Assembly (NCBI RefSeq): GCF_943733665.1
Contig: NZ_OX030782.1
Location: 3,334,501 to 3,398,500, forward strand
DNA from: Aquimarina sp. Aq107
GTDB taxonomy: Bacteria; Bacteroidota; Bacteroidia; Flavobacteriales; Flavobacteriaceae
Reading direction: 5' to 3'
Length of the DNA stretch: 64,000 nt
Numbering within the stretch: position 1 is the stretch's first letter; every line of letters starts with the position of its first letter. The notes beneath the pieces were generated by a model. The model was not told the DNA's origin and did not search any database. It saw nothing but the letters and a program-made list of their open reading frames with translations. Position numbers and translations under genes: made by a program. This document shows, one piece after another, positions 16,630 to 25,167 of the stretch.

Positions 16630-18789
16630 ATGAATAAATTCATTGTTTTTATATTATTATTAAGTAGTACTATCTATTGTCAAACAAAAGTTTCCCCTAA
16701 GGAAAATGATTCTTTAAAAACGGAAAAATTAGAAGAGGTAATTCTTACTGCAACAAGAACAGAACGACAACTATCTTCTATTCCCCTTCCGGTTACTTTA
16801 ATCTCCGGAAACACCATAAAACGATCAGGAAGTGTTCGAATCGATGACATTTTAGCAGAACAGACTGGGCTTATTCTTGCTACCGACGAAAGCGGTTTTG
16901 AAGGCATCCAGATACAAGGAATAGATTCTGACTACACTTTAATTCTCATGGATGGTGTTCCTTTAGTAGGAAGAAGTTCGGGAAACTTTGATCTTAGTCG
17001 ACTTACTGTAGGTAATATCAAACAAATTGAAGTTGTAAAGGGTCCTACAAGCAGTCTTTATGGATCCGAAGCGTTAGCAGGTGTTATTAATATCATCACA
17101 GAAAAACCAAAAAACGAAAAACTTAAAGGACAGGCTTCTTATCGTATTGGATCATTTACCGCCCAAGATATGAACTTATCATTTCAACAAAAGAAAGGAA
17201 AAGTAAGATATGCTTTATTCGGAAATCGTTTTTCTAGAGATCGATATACCTTAAATCCTGATAACAGTGAGCGTTCGATAACGGTTAACCCTATTGAAAA
17301 CTATACGGTTAATGGTAGATTCTATTATGATGTGAACGAAAAATTAAAACTAAGTGCTTCTGGGAGATACTTTAATCAATTACAAAATTCTGGCTTCACT
17401 TTCACAGACACTAATGAAGATGGACAAGAAATCACAGTAAATGCGCAAGGAGAAGCAGTAGAAAAAGATTTAAATGCTCTATTAAAATTAGATCAAAAAT
17501 GGTCAGAAAAATTTAATACTACTTATGAATTTTACTACACAAATTACATTGCAGAAGATATCAGTAGAAATACCGAAACTAATGATATCGTATTCAATAA
17601 TTTGTTTGATCAAAAATTATTTAGAGGCGAAATACGTGCTAACAACATTATCAAAAATACTGGAACCATAACCACCGGTGCTGGTTATCAATATGATTTT
17701 CTAGATCGTACTTTATTTGAAAACGAAGTTAGTTTTAACTCACAGTATATATATGGGCAATTCGACTTGAATCCTTTAGAAAATCTTAATATTATCATTG
17801 GAGCTAGATTCGACAACCATTCTGAATACAATAACCAAGTAAGTCCAAAATTTGCATTTAACTATAAAATCACTGATCAACTCTCGATTAAAGGATCTAC
17901 GGGATATGGATTTAAAGCTCCTGATTTCCGACAATTATACCTAAACTTCACGAATCCTTCTGTAGGTTATTCTGTTTTAGGTTACCAAACAGTACCAAGA
18001 GAATTACAACTTTTATTTGATCAAGGTCAGTTAGCATTAGGAGAAAATTTAACTCCAGCTCAAGGACAAGCCAGAGTGGATGAACTTATCCAAGCATTTG
18101 ATAGAGATCTTAAAGCAGAAAGTTCTATTGGATACAACATTGGAATTAACTATAGACAATCCAAAAAACTTATTCTGGATATTAATTTCTTCAGAAACGA
18201 TTTTAGAAACCTTATAGACACCTTCGTACTGGCAAGAAAAACTAATGGCCAAAATGTATTCAGCTACCAAAATTTTGACGAAATATACACAGAAGGAATA
18301 GAGTTTAGCGCAACCTACAACATTTTTGACAATTTAGAAATTAGCGGCGGTTACCAGCTTTTATATGCCTTTAATAAAGATATTAAAGAACAAGTAGAAA
18401 ATGGAGAACTATTCGTACGAGACGAAAACTTAACATCCATTGTACTTTCAGAAGAAGATCATTACGGTTTTTTTAATAGATCAAGACATAATGGAAATCT
18501 AAAAGTGTTTTGGGATATCCCACAATGGAAATTAAACGTAAATGCTCGTGCCATCTATCGAAGTAAATATGGGTTAGGTGACACCAATGGAAATGGAACA
18601 TTCGATGCATTTGACGATGATGCTGTTGTAGTTGATGGATTTGCCACTCTAAACATAGCAGCAAGCAAAAAACTGTTCAAAAATTTTGAAGTACAAGCAG
18701 GTGCGGATAATGTACTTAATTATCAAAACATCAATATCCCCGGTAACCCAGGAACCAGAGGATACATAAGAGTTAATTACCAATTTTAA
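16630..18789 (+). CDS. TonB-dependent haem/haemoprotein receptor (HmuR-like)
   Basis: Outer-membrane receptor of 719 residues. Signal peptide (about 1-18), TonB-box-like EEVILTATRTERQL near residue 37, and a plug domain with VKGPTSSLYGSEALAGVINI. A 22-strand-type barrel follows, ending RGYIRVNYQF with the terminal Phe. It lacks the carboxypeptidase-regulatory domain of the receptor at 220-2691, as is usual for haem receptors. The next gene, 11 bases on, encodes HmuY, the classical haem-binding partner, so haem or haemoprotein is the likely ligand by context. Divergent from the PepSY operon. Confidence 0.9.
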   Translation: MNKFIVFILLLSSTIYCQTKVSPKENDSLKTEKLEEVILTATRTERQLSSIPLPVTLISGNTIKRSGSVRIDDILAEQTGLILATDESGFEGIQIQGIDSDYTLILMDGVPLVGRSSGNFDLSRLTVGNIKQIEVVKGPTSSLYGSEALAGVINIITEKPKNEKLKGQASYRIGSFTAQDMNLSFQQKKGKVRYALFGNRFSRDRYTLNPDNSERSITVNPIENYTVNGRFYYDVNEKLKLSASGRYFNQLQNSGFTFTDTNEDGQEITVNAQGEAVEKDLNALLKLDQKWSEKFNTTYEFYYTNYIAEDISRNTETNDIVFNNLFDQKLFRGEIRANNIIKNTGTITTGAGYQYDFLDRTLFENEVSFNSQYIYGQFDLNPLENLNIIIGARFDNHSEYNNQVSPKFAFNYKITDQLSIKGSTGYGFKAPDFRQLYLNFTNPSVGYSVLGYQTVPRELQLLFDQGQLALGENLTPAQGQARVDELIQAFDRDLKAESSIGYNIGINYRQSKKLILDINFFRNDFRNLIDTFVLARKTNGQNVFSYQNFDEIYTEGIEFSATYNIFDNLEISGGYQLLYAFNKDIKEQVENGELFVRDENLTSIVLSEEDHYGFFNRSRHNGNLKVFWDIPQWKLNVNARAIYRSKYGLGDTNGNGTFDAFDDDAVVVDGFATLNIAASKKLFKNFEVQAGADNVLNYQNINIPGNPGTRGYIRVNYQF

Positions 18790-18800
18790 TATTTATAAAA

Positions 18801-19547
18801 ATGAAAAGAGGATTTTATTTATTACTAACGTTTAGTCTTATCATAGCTTCATGTAGCAGTGATGATGATTCATGTGCAGAAACTGTCTTTTTCGAAGATG
18901 CGGATGGAGATGGACTAGGTAACGCAGAGACATCACAACTTGCGTGTACAGCGCCAGACGGGTTTGTTTCAAACTCGGATGATAATGATGACACACAAGC
19001 TCTTGCTAATCTTGTATCCGAAACAACCAACAATTTACCAGCGCCTCAAGAAGGTGGACAAGGCCAGCCAATTTCTGGTGAGTTTACACTATTTGACTTA
19101 GACACAGGAGAAATTACAACAGATGCAAACGATTGGGATATTGCTTTTAGAGCGACAACAATTATTGTTAACGGAGGTGTCTCTCAAGGAACCACTGATG
19201 AACCCAGCAGAACCGGAAACGCCGCAGCTTATATAGCTACTGGAACAATGTCGGATATCACTTCTGTAGATACTAGCCTATTTGTACAAGATGCAACAGA
19301 TGCACTTGCTATACCATCTGGAAGTGACGAAGGTTGGTACAACTATTCTGGATCTCCATTATTCCTAATTACTCCTTTACCAGGAAAAATCTTAGTAATA
19401 CGTACTTCAGAAGGAAAATACGCCAAAATAGAGATTCTTAGTTATTATAAAGATGCTCCAACTAGTCCTGATGCACTTGTTAATGAAAGTAGATTTTTTA
19501 CATTCAATTATGTATACCAACCTAATAACAACATTACGACATTTTAA
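18801..19547 (+). CDS. HmuY-family haem-binding lipoprotein
   Basis: Lipoprotein of 248 residues: lipobox IIASCSSDDD, then a short acidic DADGDGLGN segment like a thrombospondin type-3 calcium loop, then the HmuY domain (about 75-248). Family signatures are SGEFTLFDLDTGE, WDIAFRATTIIVNGG and the SRTGNAAAYIATG stretch. HmuY proteins take haem from host or environmental haemoproteins and pass it to the TonB receptor. It is co-transcribed with the receptor (11-base gap) and ended by the terminator at 19611-19645. The calcium-loop segment between lipobox and domain is not part of the classical Porphyromonas protein. Confidence 0.85.
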   Translation: MKRGFYLLLTFSLIIASCSSDDDSCAETVFFEDADGDGLGNAETSQLACTAPDGFVSNSDDNDDTQALANLVSETTNNLPAPQEGGQGQPISGEFTLFDLDTGEITTDANDWDIAFRATTIIVNGGVSQGTTDEPSRTGNAAAYIATGTMSDITSVDTSLFVQDATDALAIPSGSDEGWYNYSGSPLFLITPLPGKILVIRTSEGKYAKIEILSYYKDAPTSPDALVNESRFFTFNYVYQPNNNITTF

Positions 19548-19610
19548 ATTCTTAATTAATATTTACAACTTATTACCCCTAGAAGCAATAATCGTATCGC
19601 TTCTTTTGCA

Positions 19611-19645
19611 GAAAACCTTGCTTGGCAAGGTTTTCTTATTTTTTA
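19611..19645 (+). terminator. terminator of the haem receptor-hmuY operon
   Basis: GAAAACCTTGC / GCAAGGTTTTC, an 11-bp perfect stem with a 3-base loop, followed by TTATTTTTT. Confidence 0.8.
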
Positions 19646-19670
19646 AAAACAACATATTATAATAATACCG

Positions 19671-19678
19671 TATTTTTG
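19671..19678 (+). promoter_or_regulatory. putative -7 element of pepT
   Basis: TATTTTTG matches TAnnTTTG, 25 bases before the pepT ATG. The -33 TTG is not obvious. Confidence 0.35.
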
Positions 19679-19703
19679 AAATCTTCTGAAAAAAAATGTT
19701 ACT

Positions 19704-20939
19704 ATGATTCCGAAAAAACATATTATTGATCGATTTATTAGTTATGTAACTATAGACACAGAAAGTGACCCTAATAGTGATACTACTCCTAGTTCGGAAA
19801 AACAATGGGATCTAGCTAATAAATTGGTAGAAGAGTTAAAATCGATAGGGTTACAAGAGGTAACAATTGATGAAAATGCATACATCATGGCAACCTTACC
19901 CTCTAATGTAAATCATGAAGTACCTACCATAGGTTTTATTTCGCATTTTGATACTACTCCGGATTTTACAGGAGCAAATGTAAATCCTCAAATTATAGAG
20001 ACCTATGACGGAAAAGATATCGTTCTTAACGAAGAAGAAAATATCGTATTATCTCCTGATTATTTCGAGGATCTAAAACTATACAAAGGACAAACATTAA
20101 TTACCACTGACGGAACTACACTTTTAGGAGCTGATGATAAGGCTGGTATCGCAGAAATTATCTCTGCTATGGAATATCTAGTACAACATCCAGAAATCAA
20201 ACACGGTACAATACGTGTTGGATTTACTCCTGATGAAGAAATAGGTAGAGGAGCGCATAAATTTGATGTCTCAACATTTGGAGCAGAATGGGCATACACC
20301 ATGGATGGAAGTCAAATTGGAGAATTAGAATATGAAAATTTTAATGCTGCAGGTGCAGTGGTTACTATAAAAGGAAAAATTGTGCATCCTGGATATGCTA
20401 AAGGAAAAATGATCAATAGTATGTATATCGCACAGGATTTCATTAATTCTTTACCTCGATTAGAAACTCCAGAACATACCAGTGATCGTGAAGGTTTCTT
20501 TCATTTATATTCTATGAATGGAGAAGTTGAAGAAACTAAACTTCAATACATTATCAGAGATCATGATAAAAAACATTTTGAAGCTCGTAAAGAGATGATG
20601 GCAAAATTGGGAGATGAACTAAATAAACAATACGGAAAAGATGTGGTTCATGTAGTGATCAACGATCAGTATTACAACATGAAAGAAAAAGTGGAACCTG
20701 TAATGCATATTGTAGATATTGCTGAAGAAGCAATGAAAGAGTTAGGCATTACCCCACTCATAAAACCAATCCGTGGCGGAACGGATGGATCACAATTGAG
20801 TTATATGGGATTACCATGTCCTAATATATTTGCTGGCGGACATAATTTTCACGGAAGATATGAATATGTTCCTGTAGAAAGTATGATTAAAGCTGTAGAA
20901 GTGATTATAAAGATCGCCGAACTTACCGCAAAAAGGTAA
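19704..20939 (+). CDS. pepT: peptidase T (tripeptide aminopeptidase)
   Basis: Cytosolic dizinc M20 peptidase of 411 residues, the family's normal length, removing N-terminal residues from tripeptides. Metal and catalytic motifs are HFDTTPDF (first metal His, catalytic Asp), [14 protein letters not shown] (bridging Asp), [15 protein letters not shown] (catalytic Glu), and the C-terminal [14 protein letters not shown] with the last metal His. The [15 protein letters not shown] segment is also typical of PepT. Stands alone between the hmuY terminator and the MscS gene. Confidence 0.95.
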   Translation: MIPKKHIIDRFISYVTIDTESDPNSDTTPSSEKQWDLANKLVEELKSIGLQEVTIDENAYIMATLPSNVNHEVPTIGFISHFDTTPDFTGANVNPQIIETYDGKDIVLNEEENIVLSPDYFEDLKLYKGQTLITTDGTTLLGADDKAGIAEIISAMEYLVQHPEIKHGTIRVGFTPDEEIGRGAHKFDVSTFGAEWAYTMDGSQIGELEYENFNAAGAVVTIKGKIVHPGYAKGKMINSMYIAQDFINSLPRLETPEHTSDREGFFHLYSMNGEVEETKLQYIIRDHDKKHFEARKEMMAKLGDELNKQYGKDVVHVVINDQYYNMKEKVEPVMHIVDIAEEAMKELGITPLIKPIRGGTDGSQLSYMGLPCPNIFAGGHNFHGRYEYVPVESMIKAVEVIIKIAELTAKR

Positions 20940-21069
20940 TTCGCAATTCATCGAGATTTAATAACTTTTAACGATTTTACATTTTTTTCTTATCTAAGAA
21001 TAAAAACAATGTACCCACTATAGTAGTAGATTTATGTGATAACTATTTAATCACTTTAAAACATAAATC

Positions 21070-21948
21070 ATGCAAACTACAGACAAGGTCGTAGATACTG
21101 CCGTATCTGCGACTACAGAAACAGGAGGTGCAATAATGAGCTCTCTAGGCGGTTTTTTCAATTCTATACAAGAAGGTGTTGGTCAATATGGACTCAAAAT
21201 TGTTGGAGGAATTGTTGCATTAATTATAGGACTTTGGATTGTAAAAATGATCATGAAAGCTATAAAAAAAGCTTTTGATAAAAGCAAAGTAGACAGCACC
21301 TTAAAACCATTCTTAGTCACCTTAGTAAATTTCTTATTAAAAATATTATTATTTATTTCTATAGCAGGTATTGTAGGTATACCAACCGCTACATTTGCAG
21401 CGTTATTGGCAGCAGTTGGTTTAGCTATCGGAGGTGCTTTTAATGGATCTTTAGGTCATATGGCAGCTGGAGTAATGCTACTTGTCTTTAGACCATTTAA
21501 AGTAGGTGATCTTATCGAAACGGGAGGTAAACTTGGTTTTGTAAAAGAAATCTCGGTCTTCGTTACGATTTTAGAAACTTTTCAGAATAAAACGGAAATT
21601 ATTCCGAATGGAGCTATCACTGCCGGTACAATTACAAATTTAACAACCATAGGTAACCTAAGGGTAGATATGCCTTTTGGAATCCAATATGGCACAGACA
21701 TCGAAAAAGCAAAACAAATTGTGATGGATGTTATGAAAGGCGACAAAAATGTAATGGAAAATCCAGCTCCTAGAGTAGCAGTAAATAATTTAGGTGCAAA
21801 TGGTGTAGAATTATTAGCATTACCTTATTCTACCTGTGATGACTATTGGGATGTATACTGGGATACTAGACAAAGAATTGTAGAAGCTTTAGGTACCGCT
21901 GGATATGCAGCTCCTCTACCACAACGAATTGTTACCATGAAATCTTAA
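21070..21948 (+). CDS. small-conductance mechanosensitive channel, MscS family
   Basis: Inner-membrane channel of 292 residues that opens on membrane stretch to release solutes under osmotic downshock. Hydrophobic helices lie at about 35-60, 80-105 and 110-145; the last is the Gly/Ala-rich pore helix (FAALLAAVGLAIGGAFNGSL), followed by the FRPFKVGDLIE beta-domain signature and the IPNGAI segment. Size is close to E. coli MscS (286). Its own terminator follows at 21973-22008. Confidence 0.92.
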   Translation: MQTTDKVVDTAVSATTETGGAIMSSLGGFFNSIQEGVGQYGLKIVGGIVALIIGLWIVKMIMKAIKKAFDKSKVDSTLKPFLVTLVNFLLKILLFISIAGIVGIPTATFAALLAAVGLAIGGAFNGSLGHMAAGVMLLVFRPFKVGDLIETGGKLGFVKEISVFVTILETFQNKTEIIPNGAITAGTITNLTTIGNLRVDMPFGIQYGTDIEKAKQIVMDVMKGDKNVMENPAPRVAVNNLGANGVELLALPYSTCDDYWDVYWDTRQRIVEALGTAGYAAPLPQRIVTMKS

Positions 21949-21972
21949 TCAACCTTTACTTATATATTACAC

Positions 21973-22008
21973 AAAAAAAGCGCCGTATTAAATACGGCGC
22001 TTTTTTTT
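21973..22008. terminator. bidirectional terminator between mscS and yajC
   Basis: GCGCCGTATT / AATACGGCGC with a single base between the arms, flanked by A7 and T8, so it serves both convergent genes. Confidence 0.9.
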
Positions 22009-22022
22009 AATAAGAGCATATG

Positions 22023-22322
22023 TTATTTTTTCTTTTCAGCGGGTGGTGCATTTAATTTCTGGCTCATTTCTAAAGAAATAGCAGATTTATCAAATGTTAA
22101 TTTACCAGCTCCTGTTTCTATAACAACTGCATTATTTTTTTCACTGAAGTCAAAGACTTTTCCGTGAAGACCACTTTTAGTAACTACACGATCTCCTTTT
22201 TTAAGCTCTTCAGCAAATTTCTTCTCCTTTTTTGCCTTTTGCATTTGCGGACGTATCATAAAAAAATACATCACTACAAATATCAAAAGTATAAAAGGTA
22301 ATTGTCCTCCAAATCCTTCCAT
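22023..22322 (-). CDS. yajC: Sec translocase accessory subunit YajC
   Basis: Small single-pass inner-membrane protein of 99 residues that joins SecDF to the SecYEG channel. N-terminal membrane helix (LPFILLIFVVMYFFMIRPQ) with the MIRPQMQKAKKEKKF signature, then a KGDRVVTKSGLHGKV domain characteristic of YajC, and a charged tail. It ends the nusB-DUF1573-yajC operon usual in Bacteroidota, 5 bases after DUF1573. Confidence 0.95.
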   Translation of the reverse strand: MEGFGGQLPFILLIFVVMYFFMIRPQMQKAKKEKKFAEELKKGDRVVTKSGLHGKVFDFSEKNNAVVIETGAGKLTFDKSAISLEMSQKLNAPPAEKKK

Positions 22323-22327
22323 AAATA

Positions 22328-22807
22328 TTACTCGCTAACTGGAGTTCCGCTTACTGGTTTAGCTTTTGGAGTTACCATTGCCTTAATCTTAAGGATTTCT
22401 TTTCCTGCTTCAGTATTAGCAGTAATAGTAACTTGCTTGTTTTGAGCGTTTGGCTTACCGTTAGAGTTAAACTTTACTAACATTGATCCTGTAGCTCCAG
22501 GAGCAACTGGCTCTTTTGTCCACTCAGGAACAGTACAACCACAACTTCCTTTTGCGTTTACAATTACTAAAGGTGCTTTACCTGTATTAGTAAATGTAAA
22601 TGTATGCTCTACTACATCACCTTCATTGATTGTTCCAAAATCGTGCTCAGTTTCAGAAAAGCTCATTACAGGAAAATCTGTGTTTTTTGCATCACGATCT
22701 GCAGCATCTGCTACATTTTCTTCTTTAACTTTTTCTGCTGCATTATCTTTACAAGACATAAATGTCAAAGCAAAAACACCAGCTAAAATTAAGATTCCTT
22801 TTTTCAT
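22328..22807 (-). CDS. DUF1573 lipoprotein
   Basis: Secreted protein of 159 residues with a lipobox-like LTFMSCKDN at about residue 19, then an acidic linker and an immunoglobulin-like DUF1573 domain (about 45-150). Signatures are FGTINEGDVVEHTFTFTNTG and the GSCGCTVPEW motif with its Cys-x-Cys pair. The domain is common in Bacteroidota and found in secreted proteins; the role is unknown. Operon position between nusB and yajC is conserved. Confidence 0.88.
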   Translation of the reverse strand: MKKGILILAGVFALTFMSCKDNAAEKVKEENVADAADRDAKNTDFPVMSFSETEHDFGTINEGDVVEHTFTFTNTGKAPLVIVNAKGSCGCTVPEWTKEPVAPGATGSMLVKFNSNGKPNAQNKQVTITANTEAGKEILKIKAMVTPKAKPVSGTPVSE

Positions 22808-22856
22808 TACTTGGGTTTTTAATTAATTGAGGGTTAAAAATACTATTTTTTTTGAA

Positions 22857-23801
22857 CTACATAAGTCCGCGGCCAACTTTATTTAATTTACCGCTCTCTT
22901 GATATTCTTTAGATATTTTATCCAGAATTCCATTGATAAAGATACTACTCTTTGGGGTACTATATTCCTTAGCAATCTCTAAATATTCGTTAATTGTTAC
23001 TTTTACTGGTATTGACGGAAATTTTTGGAACTCGCAAATTGCCATTTTAATGACCGCTTTATCCAACTCTGCAATTCGATCTTTATCCCAATTTGGGGTC
23101 TTCCCCTCTATTTCTTTTGCAAATTCTACTCCGTTTAACGCTGTTTTCCTAAAAATATCTTTTGCGAATTTTTTATCATCTGCATCTTTATATAGTTTAG
23201 GTAACGCCATATGCTCATCATGATTTTGCTTTACCTTTCTAAGCATTTTTATAATCCCCGTATTAATAAGAGGCAAATCATCTATCCAAGTAAGCTTCTT
23301 ATCTTCAATATACTCATATAACTTATCATTAGGAGCTATAATTTCTTTGAAAACATCTAGGATAAAATCTTTATCTTCTTTAAAAGAACTCATCTTAGTA
23401 TCCATATAATCTGAATACAACTCACTAGTACTAATCTCTTTCCAAAGAATTTTAACGTACTCATCATCTAGATCCCAACAATTCATTTTCTTGTGATCCA
23501 TAGCTTCCTTAAGCTCTGTATTCTTTTCTAATAACAAAAGAACTTCGTTATTAATAAATTTTTGATTTGGATTTTTTTCTTCTGAAGTTGCTAAATACTT
23601 TTTCTGACTCTTTTCTAAAAAATCAACAGCATGCTTTCTTATTTCCACCAAAAGCTGAAGATTTATAAGAAACAAATCATACATCTGATCAATACTAAAT
23701 AGCAGGAATTTTTCTTCTTTATCTAGATTATCACTTTTCGTCTGCTCTAGCGCGTAGAGGGACTGCATTACTTTAACTCGAATATGTCTTCTGGTTAACA
23801 T
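22857..23801 (-). CDS. nusB: transcription antitermination factor NusB, long Bacteroidota form
   Basis: RNA-binding helical protein of 314 residues that joins the NusE/S10 antitermination complex on rRNA leader RNA. The N-terminus MLTRRHIRVKVMQSLYALEQ and the C-terminal VKVTINEYLEIAKEYSTPKS with INGILDKI are classic NusB. Bacteroidota forms carry a long insertion between these, which explains the length (E. coli: 139). First gene of the minus-strand operon with DUF1573 and yajC; a hairpin at 23830-23856 separates it from leucine dehydrogenase. Confidence 0.93.
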   Translation of the reverse strand: MLTRRHIRVKVMQSLYALEQTKSDNLDKEEKFLLFSIDQMYDLFLINLQLLVEIRKHAVDFLEKSQKKYLATSEEKNPNQKFINNEVLLLLEKNTELKEAMDHKKMNCWDLDDEYVKILWKEISTSELYSDYMDTKMSSFKEDKDFILDVFKEIIAPNDKLYEYIEDKKLTWIDDLPLINTGIIKMLRKVKQNHDEHMALPKLYKDADDKKFAKDIFRKTALNGVEFAKEIEGKTPNWDKDRIAELDKAVIKMAICEFQKFPSIPVKVTINEYLEIAKEYSTPKSSIFINGILDKISKEYQESGKLNKVGRGLM

Positions 23802-23829
23802 AAGAAATTACAAAGAACATTAATAAAAT

Positions 23830-23856
23830 GGGCGAAAGTGAGTCTCACTTTCGCCC
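23830..23856 (-). terminator. terminator after the amino-acid dehydrogenase gene
   Basis: A perfect 13-bp inverted repeat, GGGCGAAAGTGAG / CTCACTTTCGCCC, with one base between the arms. On the minus strand it is followed by CATTTTATT. The U tract is weak, so partial read-through to nusB is possible. Confidence 0.65.
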
Positions 23857-23931
23857 TGCAAAAATACTATTATTTTTAATCTACCAATTCTAAAATTCAC
23901 TTTTTATACAGTAAATTTTAGATTCTTTTGG

Positions 23932-25026
23932 CTATTGATTTTTTTTAGCTGCAATTCTTTCATCTGCTATACTAACAGCAGCAGCATTCGTTGTCATACC
24001 TGTTGCCTTTGCCTTATTTAAAATATCCAATGTCGTATTGTAAATATTTTCAGTTTTTTTCATGATCTGATCTCTACCGTATCCTTCTATTTCTGCATAA
24101 ACATTAATAATACCTCCTGCGTTAATTAAAAAATCTGGAGCATAAACAATTCCTTTTTCTTGTAATAATGGACCATGTATATTTTCTGAAGCCAATTGAT
24201 TATTTGCTGCTCCAGCAATTACTTTCACTTTTAATTTATTAATAGTCTCATCATTAATTGTTGCTCCTAACGCACAAGGTGCATAAATATCAGCAGTTTC
24301 AGAATATAAGTCTTCTCCTTTATATATTTCTACTCCATATTTACCGCTTACTTCTTCAAGTCTTTCTTGATTGATATCCGTGATAATTACATTAGCTCCT
24401 TCTTCTGCTGTTAAACGCACAAGCTCTTCTCCTACATGACCAATACCCTGAACTAGTATTTTCTTACCTTCTAAATTATCAGTCCCATAAGAAAACTTAG
24501 CCGAGGCTTTCATCCCCATATAGACACCATAAGCGGTAACGGGAGATGGATTTCCGGCACCTCCTTTTGATTCAGAAATTCCAGTTACATAAGGTGTCAC
24601 CTCTCGTACAGTATCCATATCAGACGTTTCCATACCAACATCTTCTGCGGTATAGTATTTTCCACCTAGTGTATGCACAAACTCTCCAAAACGTCTCATA
24701 AGAGCCGGAGTCTTCATTACTTTTGGATCCCCTATAATCACAGCCTTTCCTCCACCAAGATTTAATCCTGTAATAGCTGCTTTGTAGGTCATACCTCTTG
24801 ACAATCTTAATACATCATTAAGTGCGTCCCATTCTGTTTGATAATTATACATTCTAGTTCCTCCAAGAGCTGGTCCTAAAATTGTGTTATGCACCCCAAT
24901 TATTGCCTTTAATCCTGTATCTTTGTCTTGACAAAAAACAACTTGTTCGTGATCGTTAAAAGACAATTGCCCAAACACAGGAGCTTGTTTTTTTAATTGA
25001 TTCGCAGTAAGCACTTCGGTTATCAT
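23932..25026 (-). CDS. leucine (branched-chain amino acid) dehydrogenase
   Basis: NAD-dependent Glu/Leu/Phe/Val dehydrogenase of 364 residues that reversibly deaminates branched-chain amino acids. The GGTRMYNYQTEWDALNDVLR segment and the glycine-rich GLNLGGGKAVIIGDP with catalytic Lys are typical, as is the ALNDVLRLSRGMTYKAAITG stretch. The C-terminal Rossmann domain shows VQGIGHVGEELV and APCALGATIND, and AGAANNQL follows. Length fits leucine dehydrogenases better than glutamate dehydrogenases (about 420-450). It could feed the leucine pathway that ends with the HMG-CoA lyase at 7173. Confidence 0.9.
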   Translation of the reverse strand: MITEVLTANQLKKQAPVFGQLSFNDHEQVVFCQDKDTGLKAIIGVHNTILGPALGGTRMYNYQTEWDALNDVLRLSRGMTYKAAITGLNLGGGKAVIIGDPKVMKTPALMRRFGEFVHTLGGKYYTAEDVGMETSDMDTVREVTPYVTGISESKGGAGNPSPVTAYGVYMGMKASAKFSYGTDNLEGKKILVQGIGHVGEELVRLTAEEGANVIITDINQERLEEVSGKYGVEIYKGEDLYSETADIYAPCALGATINDETINKLKVKVIAGAANNQLASENIHGPLLQEKGIVYAPDFLINAGGIINVYAEIEGYGRDQIMKKTENIYNTTLDILNKAKATGMTTNAAAVSIADERIAAKKNQ

Positions 25027-25167
25027 TTTTCAGAAATTTTAAAATGTTATAATTATATTATAGTCAAAATTGAAGCGCTAAAATACGGTATTTTTACGAA
25101 TTTAAAATTTTTTGTTGTTAAACTTTAAGAATTTGTTAATAATTGAGTTTCTAAAAATCAATACTTT

